Shown one piece after another: positions 10,139 to 18,147 of a stretch of DNA of 58,725 bases. Source of the stretch: Candidatus Hydrogenedentota bacterium (GTDB lineage Bacteria; Hydrogenedentota; Hydrogenedentia; Hydrogenedentales; CAILVY01); the NCBI GenBank assembly GCA_903837785.1, contig CAILVY010000013.1:1-58725 (forward strand). Reading direction: 5' to 3'. The first letter of the stretch is position 1; every line of letters starts with the position of its first letter. The notes beneath the pieces were generated by a model. It ran no database searches. It was not told the origin of the DNA and worked only from the letters and a program-made list of their open reading frames with translations. The translations under genes were made by a program, and so were the position numbers.

Positions 10139-10210
10139 GCCGCCCGGTCGTACCTGCAGTGCATGAACCGTCTGTTATTTCCCGTCGCCAGCGAGTAAGG
10201 GAGTGCAGAG

Positions 10211-11362
10211 ATGGATTTTCGCCTGACGGATGAGCAGTTGGAAATCCAGCAGATGGTTCGCAAGTTCGCGCAGAACGAGATTGCCCCACTGGCCGCGGAA
10301 CTGGACCGGGACGAGCGATTCCCAGCGGAAACCTTCCGGAAGATGGGCGAGTTGGGGCTCTTGGGCCTTCTGGTTCCAGAGGAGTACGGCGGCGCGGGAC
10401 AGAGCGTTCTGACCTGCTGCGTGGCGATGGAAGAAATTGCCTATGCCTGCCTCTCGACCGCGCTATCGTATCTGGCGCATGCGGTCCTGTGTACGCACAA
10501 CCTCGCCTGCAACGGCTCCGAGGCGCAGAAGAGGAAGTATCTGCCCGGGCTGGTTTCGGGAGCGCAACTCGGCGCCTTGGCGATGACCGAACCGGGCGCG
10601 GGTTCCGACGCGTTATCGCTCGAGACCTTCGCCGAACGATGCGATGGCGCCTATGCCCTCAGCGGCAGCAAGACGTTTATCACGAACGCGCCGGTGGCCG
10701 CCACCTTCCTCGTCTACGCCCGCACGGACCGGCAGGCGGGACCGGCAGGCATCAGCCAATTCATTGTCGAGCGCGGCTTTTCTGGATTTTCCGTGGGCCA
10801 GCCCTTCCAGAAGATGGGGGTCCACGGCTCGCCCACGGCGCCCATCTTCATGGATTCCTGCCGTGTTCCCCAGGAGAACCTGGTGCGCGGAGAGAACCAG
10901 GCCTTGAGCATCCTGCTGAAAGGACTCGATGTCGAACGCGCCACCGGAGCGTCGATGGCGGTGGGCGCGGCCCGATCCGTACTCGATCGCGCTGTGGCCT
11001 ACGCAAAGGAACGGCAACAGTTCGGCCAGCCCATTGCGATGTTCGAGATGATCATGGAAAAGCTGGCCAACATGAGCACGGAATTGGAGGCCGCGCGGCT
11101 GCTGGTGCACAAGGCGGCCGTCTTGTGCGACGAGGGCATTCCGTGTTCGCTCGAAGCCTCGCACGCGAAGCTGTTCTCCTCGGAGATGGCGGTGCGGGCC
11201 GCTTCTGAGGCCATCCAAATTCTGGGCGGCTACGGATATATGCGGGAATTCGAGGTGGAGCGCGTCCTGCGGGATCTCAAGATGGGCACAATCGGCGGAG
11301 GCACCTCGGAGATCCAGCGGCTGATCATCGCGCGGGAAGTCCTCAAGCGCGGAAGAACCTGA
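10211..11362 (+). CDS. Acyl-CoA dehydrogenase, isovaleryl/long-chain type active site
   Basis: 383 residues, normal for the family. It has the FAD/substrate signature AMTEPGAGSDA, GSKTFITNAP, and the C-terminal ILGGYGYMREFEVERVLRD. The position that carries the catalytic Glu in short- and medium-chain enzymes (YEGT) reads GGGT here. A Glu in DVERATGAS (about residue 242) lies where isovaleryl-CoA and long-chain acyl-CoA dehydrogenases keep their base. It should therefore be active by alpha,beta-dehydrogenation, perhaps on branched or bulky acyl-CoA. GGGAG stands seven bases before the ATG. First gene of a seven-gene operon running to 15846. Confidence 0.93.
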   Translation: MDFRLTDEQLEIQQMVRKFAQNEIAPLAAELDRDERFPAETFRKMGELGLLGLLVPEEYGGAGQSVLTCCVAMEEIAYACLSTALSYLAHAVLCTHNLACNGSEAQKRKYLPGLVSGAQLGALAMTEPGAGSDALSLETFAERCDGAYALSGSKTFITNAPVAATFLVYARTDRQAGPAGISQFIVERGFSGFSVGQPFQKMGVHGSPTAPIFMDSCRVPQENLVRGENQALSILLKGLDVERATGASMAVGAARSVLDRAVAYAKERQQFGQPIAMFEMIMEKLANMSTELEAARLLVHKAAVLCDEGIPCSLEASHAKLFSSEMAVRAASEAIQILGGYGYMREFEVERVLRDLKMGTIGGGTSEIQRLIIAREVLKRGRT

Positions 11363-11408
11363 ACGGCGGCCGGGCATCCCGTTTGCCCCGGAGTAGAGAG
11401 GATTGGCA

Positions 11409-11885
11409 ATGGACATGAGCGATGGCATTTACTTCGAGGATCTCGAGATTGGCCGGGAGGAAGTGTCGCCCGGCCGAACCGTCACGGAGGCCGACATTGT
11501 CAATTTCGCCGGCCTTTCCGGCGATTTCAACATCCTCCACACGGACGCGGACTTCGTCAGGCAGACGCCCTTCGGCCAGCGCATTGCCCATGGCCTGCTC
11601 GGGCTCTCCTTCGCAACCGGACTCGCCGCCAGGAACCCGGGCGCGTCCCAGCACAGGCTGGTCGCGTTTCTGGGCATGACCTGGGACTTCCGCCATCCCG
11701 TCTTCATCGGCGACACGATTCACGTCGCGAAGACCATCTCCAGCAAGCGCGCCACCAGCAAGCCGGGGCTGGGCGTAGTGGTGCACGACGCCAAGGTCGT
11801 CAATCAGCACGGCCAGGTCTGCCAGGAAGGACAATGGACCACCATGTACCTGATGCGGCATGTCACGCCGCCTGATGCCGAGTAA
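11409..11885 (+). CDS. MaoC-like (R)-specific enoyl-CoA hydratase
   Basis: 158 residues, a single hot-dog domain. The hydratase-2 signature is present as GDFNILHTD followed by FGQRIAHG, with the Asp and His five residues apart as in catalytically active MaoC proteins. It should hydrate the enoyl-CoA made by the upstream dehydrogenase, in the cytoplasm. ATG 11409 is preferred over an upstream in-frame TTG (11403), because GAGAGGA stands six bases before it. In steroid side-chain degradation, MaoC hydratases act next to a thiolase-fold aldolase and a DUF35 protein, which is the neighbourhood seen here. Confidence 0.88.
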   Translation: MDMSDGIYFEDLEIGREEVSPGRTVTEADIVNFAGLSGDFNILHTDADFVRQTPFGQRIAHGLLGLSFATGLAARNPGASQHRLVAFLGMTWDFRHPVFIGDTIHVAKTISSKRATSKPGLGVVVHDAKVVNQHGQVCQEGQWTTMYLMRHVTPPDAE

Positions 11886-11891
11886 GCCATC

Positions 11892-12512
11892 GTGGCGCCC
11901 ATATCGAACAGACCGCCGCTCAAAGGGGCGCTCCATGTGCACACCACCTGCTCCGACGGGCTGCTCTCGCCCGAAGAGGCGCTCCGGGTGTATCGTGACC
12001 TCCGCTTCGATTTCGTCGCCCTCACGGACCACGACTTTCTCTTGCGACCCGGCGCCTACGAACACGTGCCGGACGAGTTTGAAGGCATGCTCGTCTTCAA
12101 GGGCGTGGAGAAGACGCTTTTCGTCCGTGGCTACGTCCACATCGGACACATCGCCGGCGGCGCCGAAGAACTGTACGTGTTCAACCATCCCGCGGAATAC
12201 GCCCTGAGCCTCGAACAACTGATCGAGCGCTTGCGCGAGATCGAGCAGTCGCTGCGCATTGACGCGGTCGAGGTTACACTGCAGGGTTTCTACACTCCGG
12301 AATACGACGTGGCGGCTATTCCCTATCCCAAAGTGGCCACGGATGATTCGCACACGCGGGAGGCGTGCGGCCGCGCGTGGATCGAAGTCGACAGTGTCAA
12401 GGACAAGGACGCGATCCTCCGTGCCATAAAAGGCGGCGCGGCGCGCGTCTGCTGCAATGCGACAGCGCATCTGACGGCATGGCCCAACCAGGGAGGCGGC
12501 AGCCATGGCTAA
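11892..12512 (+). CDS. PHP-domain metal-dependent phosphoesterase-like protein
   Basis: 206 residues, single PHP domain. Metal ligands are visible: HVHTTCSDG near the N-terminus, LTDHD around residue 51, the Glu of KGVEKT, the His of VFNHPAEY, and TDDSH in the last third. PHP proteins hydrolyse phosphoesters using two or three metal ions; small stand-alone members have diverse substrates. The GTG start lies seven bases after the MaoC stop, and the end overlaps the next start by eight bases, so it is translated with the acyl-CoA genes. Why such an enzyme sits in this pathway is unclear. Confidence 0.82.
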   Translation: MAPISNRPPLKGALHVHTTCSDGLLSPEEALRVYRDLRFDFVALTDHDFLLRPGAYEHVPDEFEGMLVFKGVEKTLFVRGYVHIGHIAGGAEELYVFNHPAEYALSLEQLIERLREIEQSLRIDAVEVTLQGFYTPEYDVAAIPYPKVATDDSHTREACGRAWIEVDSVKDKDAILRAIKGGAARVCCNATAHLTAWPNQGGGSHG

Positions 12513-13647
12513 TCGCGTGGCGATCTGTGCGGTGGCACAGACGAAATTCGAAGCGTGCAAGCGGGACGTCCGAACACAGGGCCTGCTGTGGGAGGTGGTC
12601 AAGGACGTTCGCGCGCAAACGGGGCTCGATTTCGGGCCGGGCGGCATCGCGGGCGCCGTGACCGTCTCGGACGACGTCTTCGATGCGCGCACGATCTCCG
12701 ACGGAGCGGTAACCGATCTTGTCGGCGCCCATTTCGGAAGTGAGGAGAAGGTTGCCGCGGATGGAGCGCAGGGCGTGTATTATGCCGCCGCCACAGTGCT
12801 GTCGGGCCACCACGATGTGGTGCTGCTTGCAGGACACTGCAAGGAGTCTCAGCCGGCCAGCCGCAACATGGTTACTCATCTGGCCTTCGACCCCTTCTAT
12901 ACGCGCCCGGTGGGCCTTGACTATCTTTGCGCCGCGGCATTGCAGGCGCAGGCGTACATGGCGCGGTCCGGCGTCTCGGAAACGCAACTCGCCGAAGTGG
13001 TCGTCCGCGCGCGGCAATGGGCCGCCAGGAATCCCGTGGCCCAGGAAACCGCCGCAGTGACCCGAGAAGAAGTCCTGGCCTCCCCGATGATCGCCGATCC
13101 CATCCGGGAGAAGTTCATGTATCCCGTGTCCGACGGCGCGATCGCCATGATTCTGGCAAGCGAAACGCATGCGCGCCGCCTGACGGACAAGCCGGTTTGG
13201 ATCACCGGGCTCGGCAATTGCTATGACAGCTTCTTCCTCGGCGAACGGGACCTGGCCGGGAATTTCGCCCTCGAGCGCGCCGCCCAGCGCGCCTATGCCA
13301 TGGCCGGCGTGTCCGCGCCGGAGACGGCCTTCGACCTGGCCGAAATCGCCGATCAATACGCGCATCAACTCCCGCAATACGCCGAAGGGCTCGGGCTCTG
13401 TCCTGAGGGTTGCGGCGGGCGATGGCTCGATGAGGGAGGACCCGACCGGCAACGCGTGAACCGGTCCGGCGGGATGATTGCGGGCAACCCGCTGATCTTG
13501 GGCGGCCTTGCACGCGTTGCCGAGGCCGTCATTCAGTTGCGGGACGAGGCGGGCGAACGGCAGGTCGCCCACGCGCAACGCGCCGTGGCGCAGGGCGCGA
13601 CCGGACCGGCGGGCCAGCTTCAAACCGTCGTGGTGCTCGAAAGATAG
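12505..13647 (+). CDS. Thiolase-fold protein A, canonical catalytic residues absent
   Basis: 380 residues of SCP-x/Ltp2-like thiolase character. The segment that normally holds the nucleophilic Cys reads AADGAQGVYYAAATVLSGH, with no Cys. The C-terminal GHP motif reads GGMIAGNPLILGG, so His becomes Asn. The last catalytic Cys region reads QGATGPAGQL. It is therefore unlikely to be a Claisen thiolase. It may be a retro-aldolase, a structural partner of thiolase B, or an acyl-CoA binder. GGGAGG eight bases before ATG supports the start. It is 15 bases upstream of thiolase B. Confidence 0.82.
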   Translation: MANRVAICAVAQTKFEACKRDVRTQGLLWEVVKDVRAQTGLDFGPGGIAGAVTVSDDVFDARTISDGAVTDLVGAHFGSEEKVAADGAQGVYYAAATVLSGHHDVVLLAGHCKESQPASRNMVTHLAFDPFYTRPVGLDYLCAAALQAQAYMARSGVSETQLAEVVVRARQWAARNPVAQETAAVTREEVLASPMIADPIREKFMYPVSDGAIAMILASETHARRLTDKPVWITGLGNCYDSFFLGERDLAGNFALERAAQRAYAMAGVSAPETAFDLAEIADQYAHQLPQYAEGLGLCPEGCGGRWLDEGGPDRQRVNRSGGMIAGNPLILGGLARVAEAVIQLRDEAGERQVAHAQRAVAQGATGPAGQLQTVVVLER

Positions 13648-13662
13648 GGAGTCAGGAACACG

Positions 13663-14856
13663 ATGAGCAAGAACAGAAACGCCGCCATCATCGGCAGCGG
13701 CATGTCGGAATTCTCGAGCCACCGCGAGGACGTCAACCAACCGGAGATGATCCACGAGGCGGTCATCGAAGCCTTGCGCGATGCCGACATCGCGTTGGAA
13801 GACGTCGATTGCCTCCTGCACGGCAACATGGAACTCTTCGAGATGGTCCATCAGCCGGACATGTGGCACGTCCTGGGGGACGGCGCCCGGGGCAAGTCCG
13901 GCCTTCGGCTCACGACGGGCGGCACGACCGGGATCACGCTGGCATGCGCTGCGGACAACCTCGTCGCGTCCGGGCTCCACGACGTGGTCCTCGCGATCGG
14001 GTTCGAGAAGCTTCAGGAGGGGCACACTACGGGGGGGATCACGAATATGGCCGATCCGCTGTGGGGCCGCAGCCTGCAAACGGGCGCGCTCACGGGCACC
14101 GGCGCACAGAAAGTCATCGACGAGTTCGGCGAAGAGCGCGCAAAACTCGCCGCCATGAAATACCGCACGATCATGGACGAGCACGCCATGCGCAACGAAA
14201 AGGCCCACCGGCGCCTCCGCCTCGAACGCCAGTACATCAAGGAAACGGCGGACAACTCGCCGCCCCTCGTCGGCGAATTGCGGATGATCCACATGTGCTC
14301 GCAGAGCGATGGCGCCTGCGCCGTCGTGTTTGCCTCCGAAGAGAAAGTAAGGGCCCTGGGCGCAAATCCCGCCTGGATTGTGGATCATGAAACCGTCCAT
14401 CGCGAAGAAACCATGGTCTTTGGCTCGATGTTGAGCACCCAGCGTGCCGCGGCCGAACGGCTCTTCGCCCGGGCCGGCATCGCCAATCCCCGCGGGGACA
14501 TCGATGTCTTCGAGATGTACGACCCCTCCGCGTGGTGGGGGGTCGACTGGCTGCGCGACTTCCTGCTCCTCGAAGGGGACGAACACCTCAAGATGATCGA
14601 GAATGACGAGATCGTCCTCGACGGACCCTTCCCGGTCAATCCCTCCGGAGGCGTCATCGCCAGCAACCCGATCGGTGCCACCGCGCTCGTGCGCGTGGCC
14701 GAAGCCGCCATGCAGGTGCGCGGAACCGCCGGAGCGCATCAAGTCTCCAAACCGGTGCGCCGCGCCCTCGCCTCCGGATTCGGCGGCACGCTGTGGACAG
14801 TCTTGATGCTGCTCTCGAAAGAGAAACCCGAACGGAGAGTCAATACACATGGCTGA
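13663..14856 (+). CDS. Thiolase-fold protein B (SCP-x/Ltp2-like), catalytic Cys and His replaced
   Basis: 397 residues. The Cys-loop position reads LTTGGTTGITLACAADN, with Thr/Gly instead of the nucleophile. The GHP loop reads GGVIASNPIGATALVR, with Asn for His. The C-terminal loop is SGFGGTLWTV, with no Cys. FEMYDPSA keeps a Tyr where Ltp2-type retro-aldolases have an E-L-Y-D motif. This suggests carbon-carbon cleavage by retro-aldol chemistry with a DUF35 partner, rather than CoA-dependent thiolysis. The last eight bases overlap the first DUF35 gene, consistent with coupled synthesis of complex subunits. Confidence 0.85.
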   Translation: MSKNRNAAIIGSGMSEFSSHREDVNQPEMIHEAVIEALRDADIALEDVDCLLHGNMELFEMVHQPDMWHVLGDGARGKSGLRLTTGGTTGITLACAADNLVASGLHDVVLAIGFEKLQEGHTTGGITNMADPLWGRSLQTGALTGTGAQKVIDEFGEERAKLAAMKYRTIMDEHAMRNEKAHRRLRLERQYIKETADNSPPLVGELRMIHMCSQSDGACAVVFASEEKVRALGANPAWIVDHETVHREETMVFGSMLSTQRAAAERLFARAGIANPRGDIDVFEMYDPSAWWGVDWLRDFLLLEGDEHLKMIENDEIVLDGPFPVNPSGGVIASNPIGATALVRVAEAAMQVRGTAGAHQVSKPVRRALASGFGGTLWTVLMLLSKEKPERRVNTHG

Positions 14857-15367
14857 AGAAACGAGCGTTCCTGAACGGATTGTGTCGCGACAGGTGCTGG
14901 CAATTCCCCAGCGCTTTTCCACCGGGCCCGTCATGGGACGCTTCCTGCGGGAACTGCGCGATCACAAGCGCATCATGGCGAACAAATGTCCGAAATGCGG
15001 CCGGCATCAGTTGCCGCCGCGCGAAGTCTGCGCCGTGTGCCACGTCGAAGCGACCGGATGGGAGGAGCTTCCCCCCGAGGGCGCCATCCGGGATTTCGAT
15101 GTCGTCTATTACGCGAGTCCGGATCCACTGACCGGGGAAACGCGCCAGGTGCCCTACGTCCTGTGCTGGGTTGACCTCGATGGCACCCAGGGCGACGCAC
15201 CGTTGTGGCATCTCCTGAATGTGGAGAACCTCGCCGAGGTGCGCCGCGGCGTCCGGGTGCGCGTCGTGTTCGCGGACGAACGCCACGGCACAACCGAAGA
15301 CATCAGGCACTTCGAAATCATTCGGGAAGAAGCGTCCCCGGGAGCGGGCACAGGAGCGGAATCATGA
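14849..15367 (+). CDS. DUF35 Zn-ribbon/OB-fold acyl-CoA-associated protein 1
   Basis: 172 residues. A rubredoxin-like zinc ribbon (CPKCG then CAVC, ten residues apart) is followed by an OB-fold region (VVYYASPDPL, VPYVLCWVDLD, GVRVRVVF). A ~40-residue N-terminal helix-like extension precedes the ribbon, as in DUF35 proteins that bind thiolases. In characterised cases (archaeal thiolase/HMG-CoA synthase complex, ChsH2 with Ltp2) the DUF35 domain bridges or activates a thiolase-fold enzyme. It overlaps thiolase B by eight bases and the second DUF35 gene by four. Confidence 0.88.
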   Translation: MAEETSVPERIVSRQVLAIPQRFSTGPVMGRFLRELRDHKRIMANKCPKCGRHQLPPREVCAVCHVEATGWEELPPEGAIRDFDVVYYASPDPLTGETRQVPYVLCWVDLDGTQGDAPLWHLLNVENLAEVRRGVRVRVVFADERHGTTEDIRHFEIIREEASPGAGTGAES

Positions 15368-15846
15368 ACGACGCATTCGTGATCGAAGGCAAGATGGCGC
15401 TGCCGTATCAGTATTTCGCAGGGGCCGTCGGCAGCAAGTTCCTTGTGGCGCTCCGCGATGAGAAGCAGATCCTCGGCGTGCGCTGCAGTCGTTGCGGCAT
15501 GGTCTTCGTGCCCCCAAGACAAAGCTGCGAGCGGTGCTTTTCGGCGTTGACGGAGCATTGGGTCCGGGTCGAATCCACCGGCGAAGTGACCGGCTTCACT
15601 GTGGTGCGCTATGCGGAACCCTATCAGCCCAAGAAGCCACCCTATGTCCTTGCCCTGATCAAACTCGACGGGGCCGATACCCCGATTGCGCACCTCCTCG
15701 AATGCGGGGATCCCGGCCGCGCGAGAATCGGCATGCGGGTCCGGGCAGTTTTCGCCGGCGAACGCCGCGCCAACCTCCTTGCCATCGCCCATTTTGAAGA
15801 GGACCCGGCAGGGACGCAGGAAGGCCACAGCCCGGCCCGGCTTTAA
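15364..15846 (+). CDS. DUF35 Zn-ribbon/OB-fold acyl-CoA-associated protein 2
   Basis: 160 residues with the same layout as its neighbour: a short helical start (PYQYFAGAVGSKFL), ribbon RCSRCGMVFVPPRQSCERC, then an OB fold with GFTVVRYAEPY and PPYVLALIKLD. ATGA overlap with the previous stop sets the start. Two DUF35 genes following two thiolase-fold genes suggest either two binary complexes or one four-subunit assembly. It ends the operon; cysS follows after its own promoter. Confidence 0.88.
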   Translation: MNDAFVIEGKMALPYQYFAGAVGSKFLVALRDEKQILGVRCSRCGMVFVPPRQSCERCFSALTEHWVRVESTGEVTGFTVVRYAEPYQPKKPPYVLALIKLDGADTPIAHLLECGDPGRARIGMRVRAVFAGERRANLLAIAHFEEDPAGTQEGHSPARL

Positions 15847-15871
15847 CTCGCGCAGGGCGGCACGCTACAAT
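15843..15871 (+). promoter_or_regulatory. Promoter of cysS
   Basis: TTAACT at 15843-15848 and TACAAT at 15866-15871 with 17 bases between. It sits right at the end of the DUF35 gene, 52 bases before the cysS ATG. Confidence 0.5.
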
Positions 15872-15923
15872 GACCGCTCCAACCCGTGATCCGGCGGGCA
15901 TTTTCCGGCAAAGGAGTCGTGCG

Positions 15924-17321
15924 ATGTCCCTGCGTTTGTTCAACACATTGAGCCGCATGAAGGAGACGTTCGTTCCGCTCGAAGCGGGGCGGGTGCGGAT
16001 GTACACTTGCGGCCCAACCATCTACAACTTCGCGCATATCGGCAATTTCCGCGCCTACATGTTCGAGGATCTGCTCCGCCGCCACCTCAAGTACCGCGGC
16101 TTTCAGGTCACCCAGGTGATGAACCTCACGGACGTCGAGGACAAACTCATCCGCACCTGCCGCCAGACCGGCGAGGCGCTGAAGTCCGTCACGGATCGAT
16201 ATGCCAAGGCCTTCTTCGAAGACCTCGACACCCTCGGCATCGAACGCGCCGAAGTCTATCCGGCCGCCACGGACCACATTCCCGAGATGGTTGAGCTCAT
16301 CAAGAAACTGCGCGGCCACGGCCACACATACGAGGCCAACGGCAGCATCTACTTCCGGCTCAGCAGCTACGCGAAGTACGGCCAGCTCAGCCACATGGAC
16401 ATGAGCCAGTTGCAGACCGGCGCCAGCGGCCGTGTCGACACGGACGAGTACGACGCGGAAGACGCCCGCGATTTCGCCCTGTGGAAAGCCTGGGACGAAG
16501 AAGACGGCGACGTCTACTGGGAAACGGAACTCGGCAAGGGGCGCCCCGGCTGGCACATCGAATGCTCCGCCATGAGCATGAAATACCTCGGCGAGAGCTT
16601 CGACATCCATTGCGGCGGCGTCGACAACATGTTCCCGCATCATGAGAACGAAATCGCCCAGGCCGAATGCGCCACTGGCAAGACCTTCGTGAAATACTGG
16701 CTGCACAATGCACACCTCGTCGTCGACGGAAAGAAAATGTCGAAATCCCTCGGCAATTTCTACACGCTGCGTGATCTCCTCGCCAAGAAGATCGATCCCC
16801 TGGCCATCCGTTACCTCCTCATCGGAACACACTACCGCCAGCCCAGCAATTTCACGTTCGAGGCCCTCGATGCCGCATCGCAGGCCCTCCGCCGCATCCG
16901 CGACTTCCGCATCCGCCTTGCCGAACTGCGGGGAACCGGCGAGGACCTTGCCGGCGTCTGCGCGGCCTGCGAAACCGCCTTCGCCGAGGCCATGGACGAC
17001 GATCTGAATGTCTCCGGGGCGCTCGCTGCCGTGTTCGACTTCATCCGCGACGTCAACAAGCTCCTCGACGAAGCCAACGTGGGCGCCGACGGCGCCGCAA
17101 ACGCCCTCGCGCTCCTCGACCGCCTCAACGCGGTCACCGGAGTGCTCGCCCCCGCCACGGAAGCGGCCGTGCCCCAGGACGTGCTCGATCGCGTGATGGA
17201 ACGCCAACAGGCCCGCCGCAACAAGGACTTTGCGCGCTCCGACGCCCTCCGCGATCAACTCCTCGCCGAAGGATGGGTCATCGAAGACACCGCCAGCGGT
17301 CCTCGCGTCAAACGCGCCTGA
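15924..17321 (+). CDS. cysS: Cysteinyl-tRNA synthetase
   Basis: 465 residues, typical length. It charges tRNA-Cys with cysteine in the cytoplasm. The class I HIGH motif appears as HIGN starting at residue 38 in [11 protein letters not shown], and KMSKS is at residues 271-275. The zinc-binding region includes the early Cys in YTCGPT and CSAMSMKYL with the downstream HHENE. ATG 15924 is used because AAGGAG lies seven bases upstream and the protein then starts like its homologues ([11 protein letters not shown]). A longer in-frame reading from 15870 has no such support. Confidence 0.97.
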   Translation: MSLRLFNTLSRMKETFVPLEAGRVRMYTCGPTIYNFAHIGNFRAYMFEDLLRRHLKYRGFQVTQVMNLTDVEDKLIRTCRQTGEALKSVTDRYAKAFFEDLDTLGIERAEVYPAATDHIPEMVELIKKLRGHGHTYEANGSIYFRLSSYAKYGQLSHMDMSQLQTGASGRVDTDEYDAEDARDFALWKAWDEEDGDVYWETELGKGRPGWHIECSAMSMKYLGESFDIHCGGVDNMFPHHENEIAQAECATGKTFVKYWLHNAHLVVDGKKMSKSLGNFYTLRDLLAKKIDPLAIRYLLIGTHYRQPSNFTFEALDAASQALRRIRDFRIRLAELRGTGEDLAGVCAACETAFAEAMDDDLNVSGALAAVFDFIRDVNKLLDEANVGADGAANALALLDRLNAVTGVLAPATEAAVPQDVLDRVMERQQARRNKDFARSDALRDQLLAEGWVIEDTASGPRVKRA

Positions 17322-17384
17322 TTAGCGGCTGCACCACCAGCACAGAGCGGGTGATCGAGGAAACCGCGCCACGAATTCCGCGGC

Positions 17385-17774
17385 TTACCGCGGCTGCGTG
17401 TGCGTCCGGAGGAATGCGGCGGCTTCGGACTTGGCGAGCGTTCCGCGCGCCACGGAAATGACCATCTCCGCGACGGCATCAGGCGAAGCGTTCACTTCCA
17501 AGCCATTCAGGAGAAGGAAAACCATCGCCGCGGCTGCGCCCGTCCGCTTGTTCCCGTCCACAAAAGGATGGTTCTTGACGTTGTGGAAGAGATACGCGGC
17601 GGCCATCTCAAAGAGATCGGAATGCAGAAAGTTGCCGCCGAAAGTGGCCAGAGGCATGCCCAACGCGGACTTGAGAAGCTCAAGATCCCGCAATCCCGAA
17701 TCGCCGCCGTAGCGGACTATCTGATCCCGATGGATTTCCAGCAACTCGGGCAGCGTGAGGAATACGGGATCCAT
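17385..17774 (-). CDS. doc: Fic/Doc family toxin (death-on-curing type)
   Basis: 129 residues, the size of P1 Doc. The Fic motif is complete: HPFVDGNKRTG at residues 69-79, with the invariant His, Asp and Arg. Doc proteins phosphorylate EF-Tu, inactivating it and stopping translation. It lies three bases after the antitoxin stop, in the order antitoxin then toxin. The catalytic site looks intact, so the toxin is probably functional. The module sits between two unrelated genes, typical of mobile toxin-antitoxin cassettes. Confidence 0.93.
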   Translation of the reverse strand: MDPVFLTLPELLEIHRDQIVRYGGDSGLRDLELLKSALGMPLATFGGNFLHSDLFEMAAAYLFHNVKNHPFVDGNKRTGAAAAMVFLLLNGLEVNASPDAVAEMVISVARGTLAKSEAAAFLRTHTQPR

Positions 17775-17777
17775 CCA

Positions 17778-18005
17778 CTATTCCGCCAGCCTTTTCAGTG
17801 CCTTGGCATACGTGATATTCACCCTCTCGAGGGCGGACGAAAACGCTTTCCTGCGCTCTTCCGTCTGCATCGGCGCCAGAATCAGGACCTGTCCGTCCGT
17901 AGTGATATCGAACGCCGTTTCCGCATCCGCGCCAAGCAAATCCAGAATCGGCTTCTCGATCACCAAAGCCAAGCTGTTGCCGTGCCGGGTGAGTTTCTTT
18001 CGCAT
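17778..18005 (-). CDS. AbrB/MazE-like antitoxin paired with Doc
   Basis: 75 residues. The N-terminal half (KKLTRHGNSLALVIEKPILDLLG) has the swapped-hairpin AbrB/MazE DNA-binding pattern, with DGQVLILAP closing the beta domain. The C-terminal helix (EERRKAFSSALERVNITY) is the likely toxin-neutralising part. Classical Doc partners are Phd proteins; an AbrB-type partner is a known alternative. AGGAG precedes the ATG at 18003-18005. It probably represses its own promoter through the palindrome at 18038-18048. Confidence 0.85.
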   Translation of the reverse strand: MRKKLTRHGNSLALVIEKPILDLLGADAETAFDITTDGQVLILAPMQTEERRKAFSSALERVNITYAKALKRLAE

Positions 18006-18022
18006 ATGCGCCGGCTCCTGAT

Positions 18023-18048
18023 GTTAAAACTTCGTAACTACATTGTAG
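18023..18048 (-). promoter_or_regulatory. Promoter/operator of the toxin-antitoxin operon
   Basis: Read on the minus strand, a -10-like TACAAT (18042-18047) is embedded in the inverted repeat CTACA-A-TGTAG (18038-18048). A second inverted repeat, GTTA-N8-TAAC, occupies 18023-18038. The layout suits self-repression by an AbrB-type antitoxin. No good -35 is visible. Confidence 0.45.
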
Positions 18049-18147
18049 CACCGGACCGGCCAAAGCGCCAGAGACAGCATTTCGGACCGGTCGGCGCCCT
18101 CCCGTCCTGCGCAAAGCCGGCACTGCTCGGCAGAGCGGCTTCCTGAG

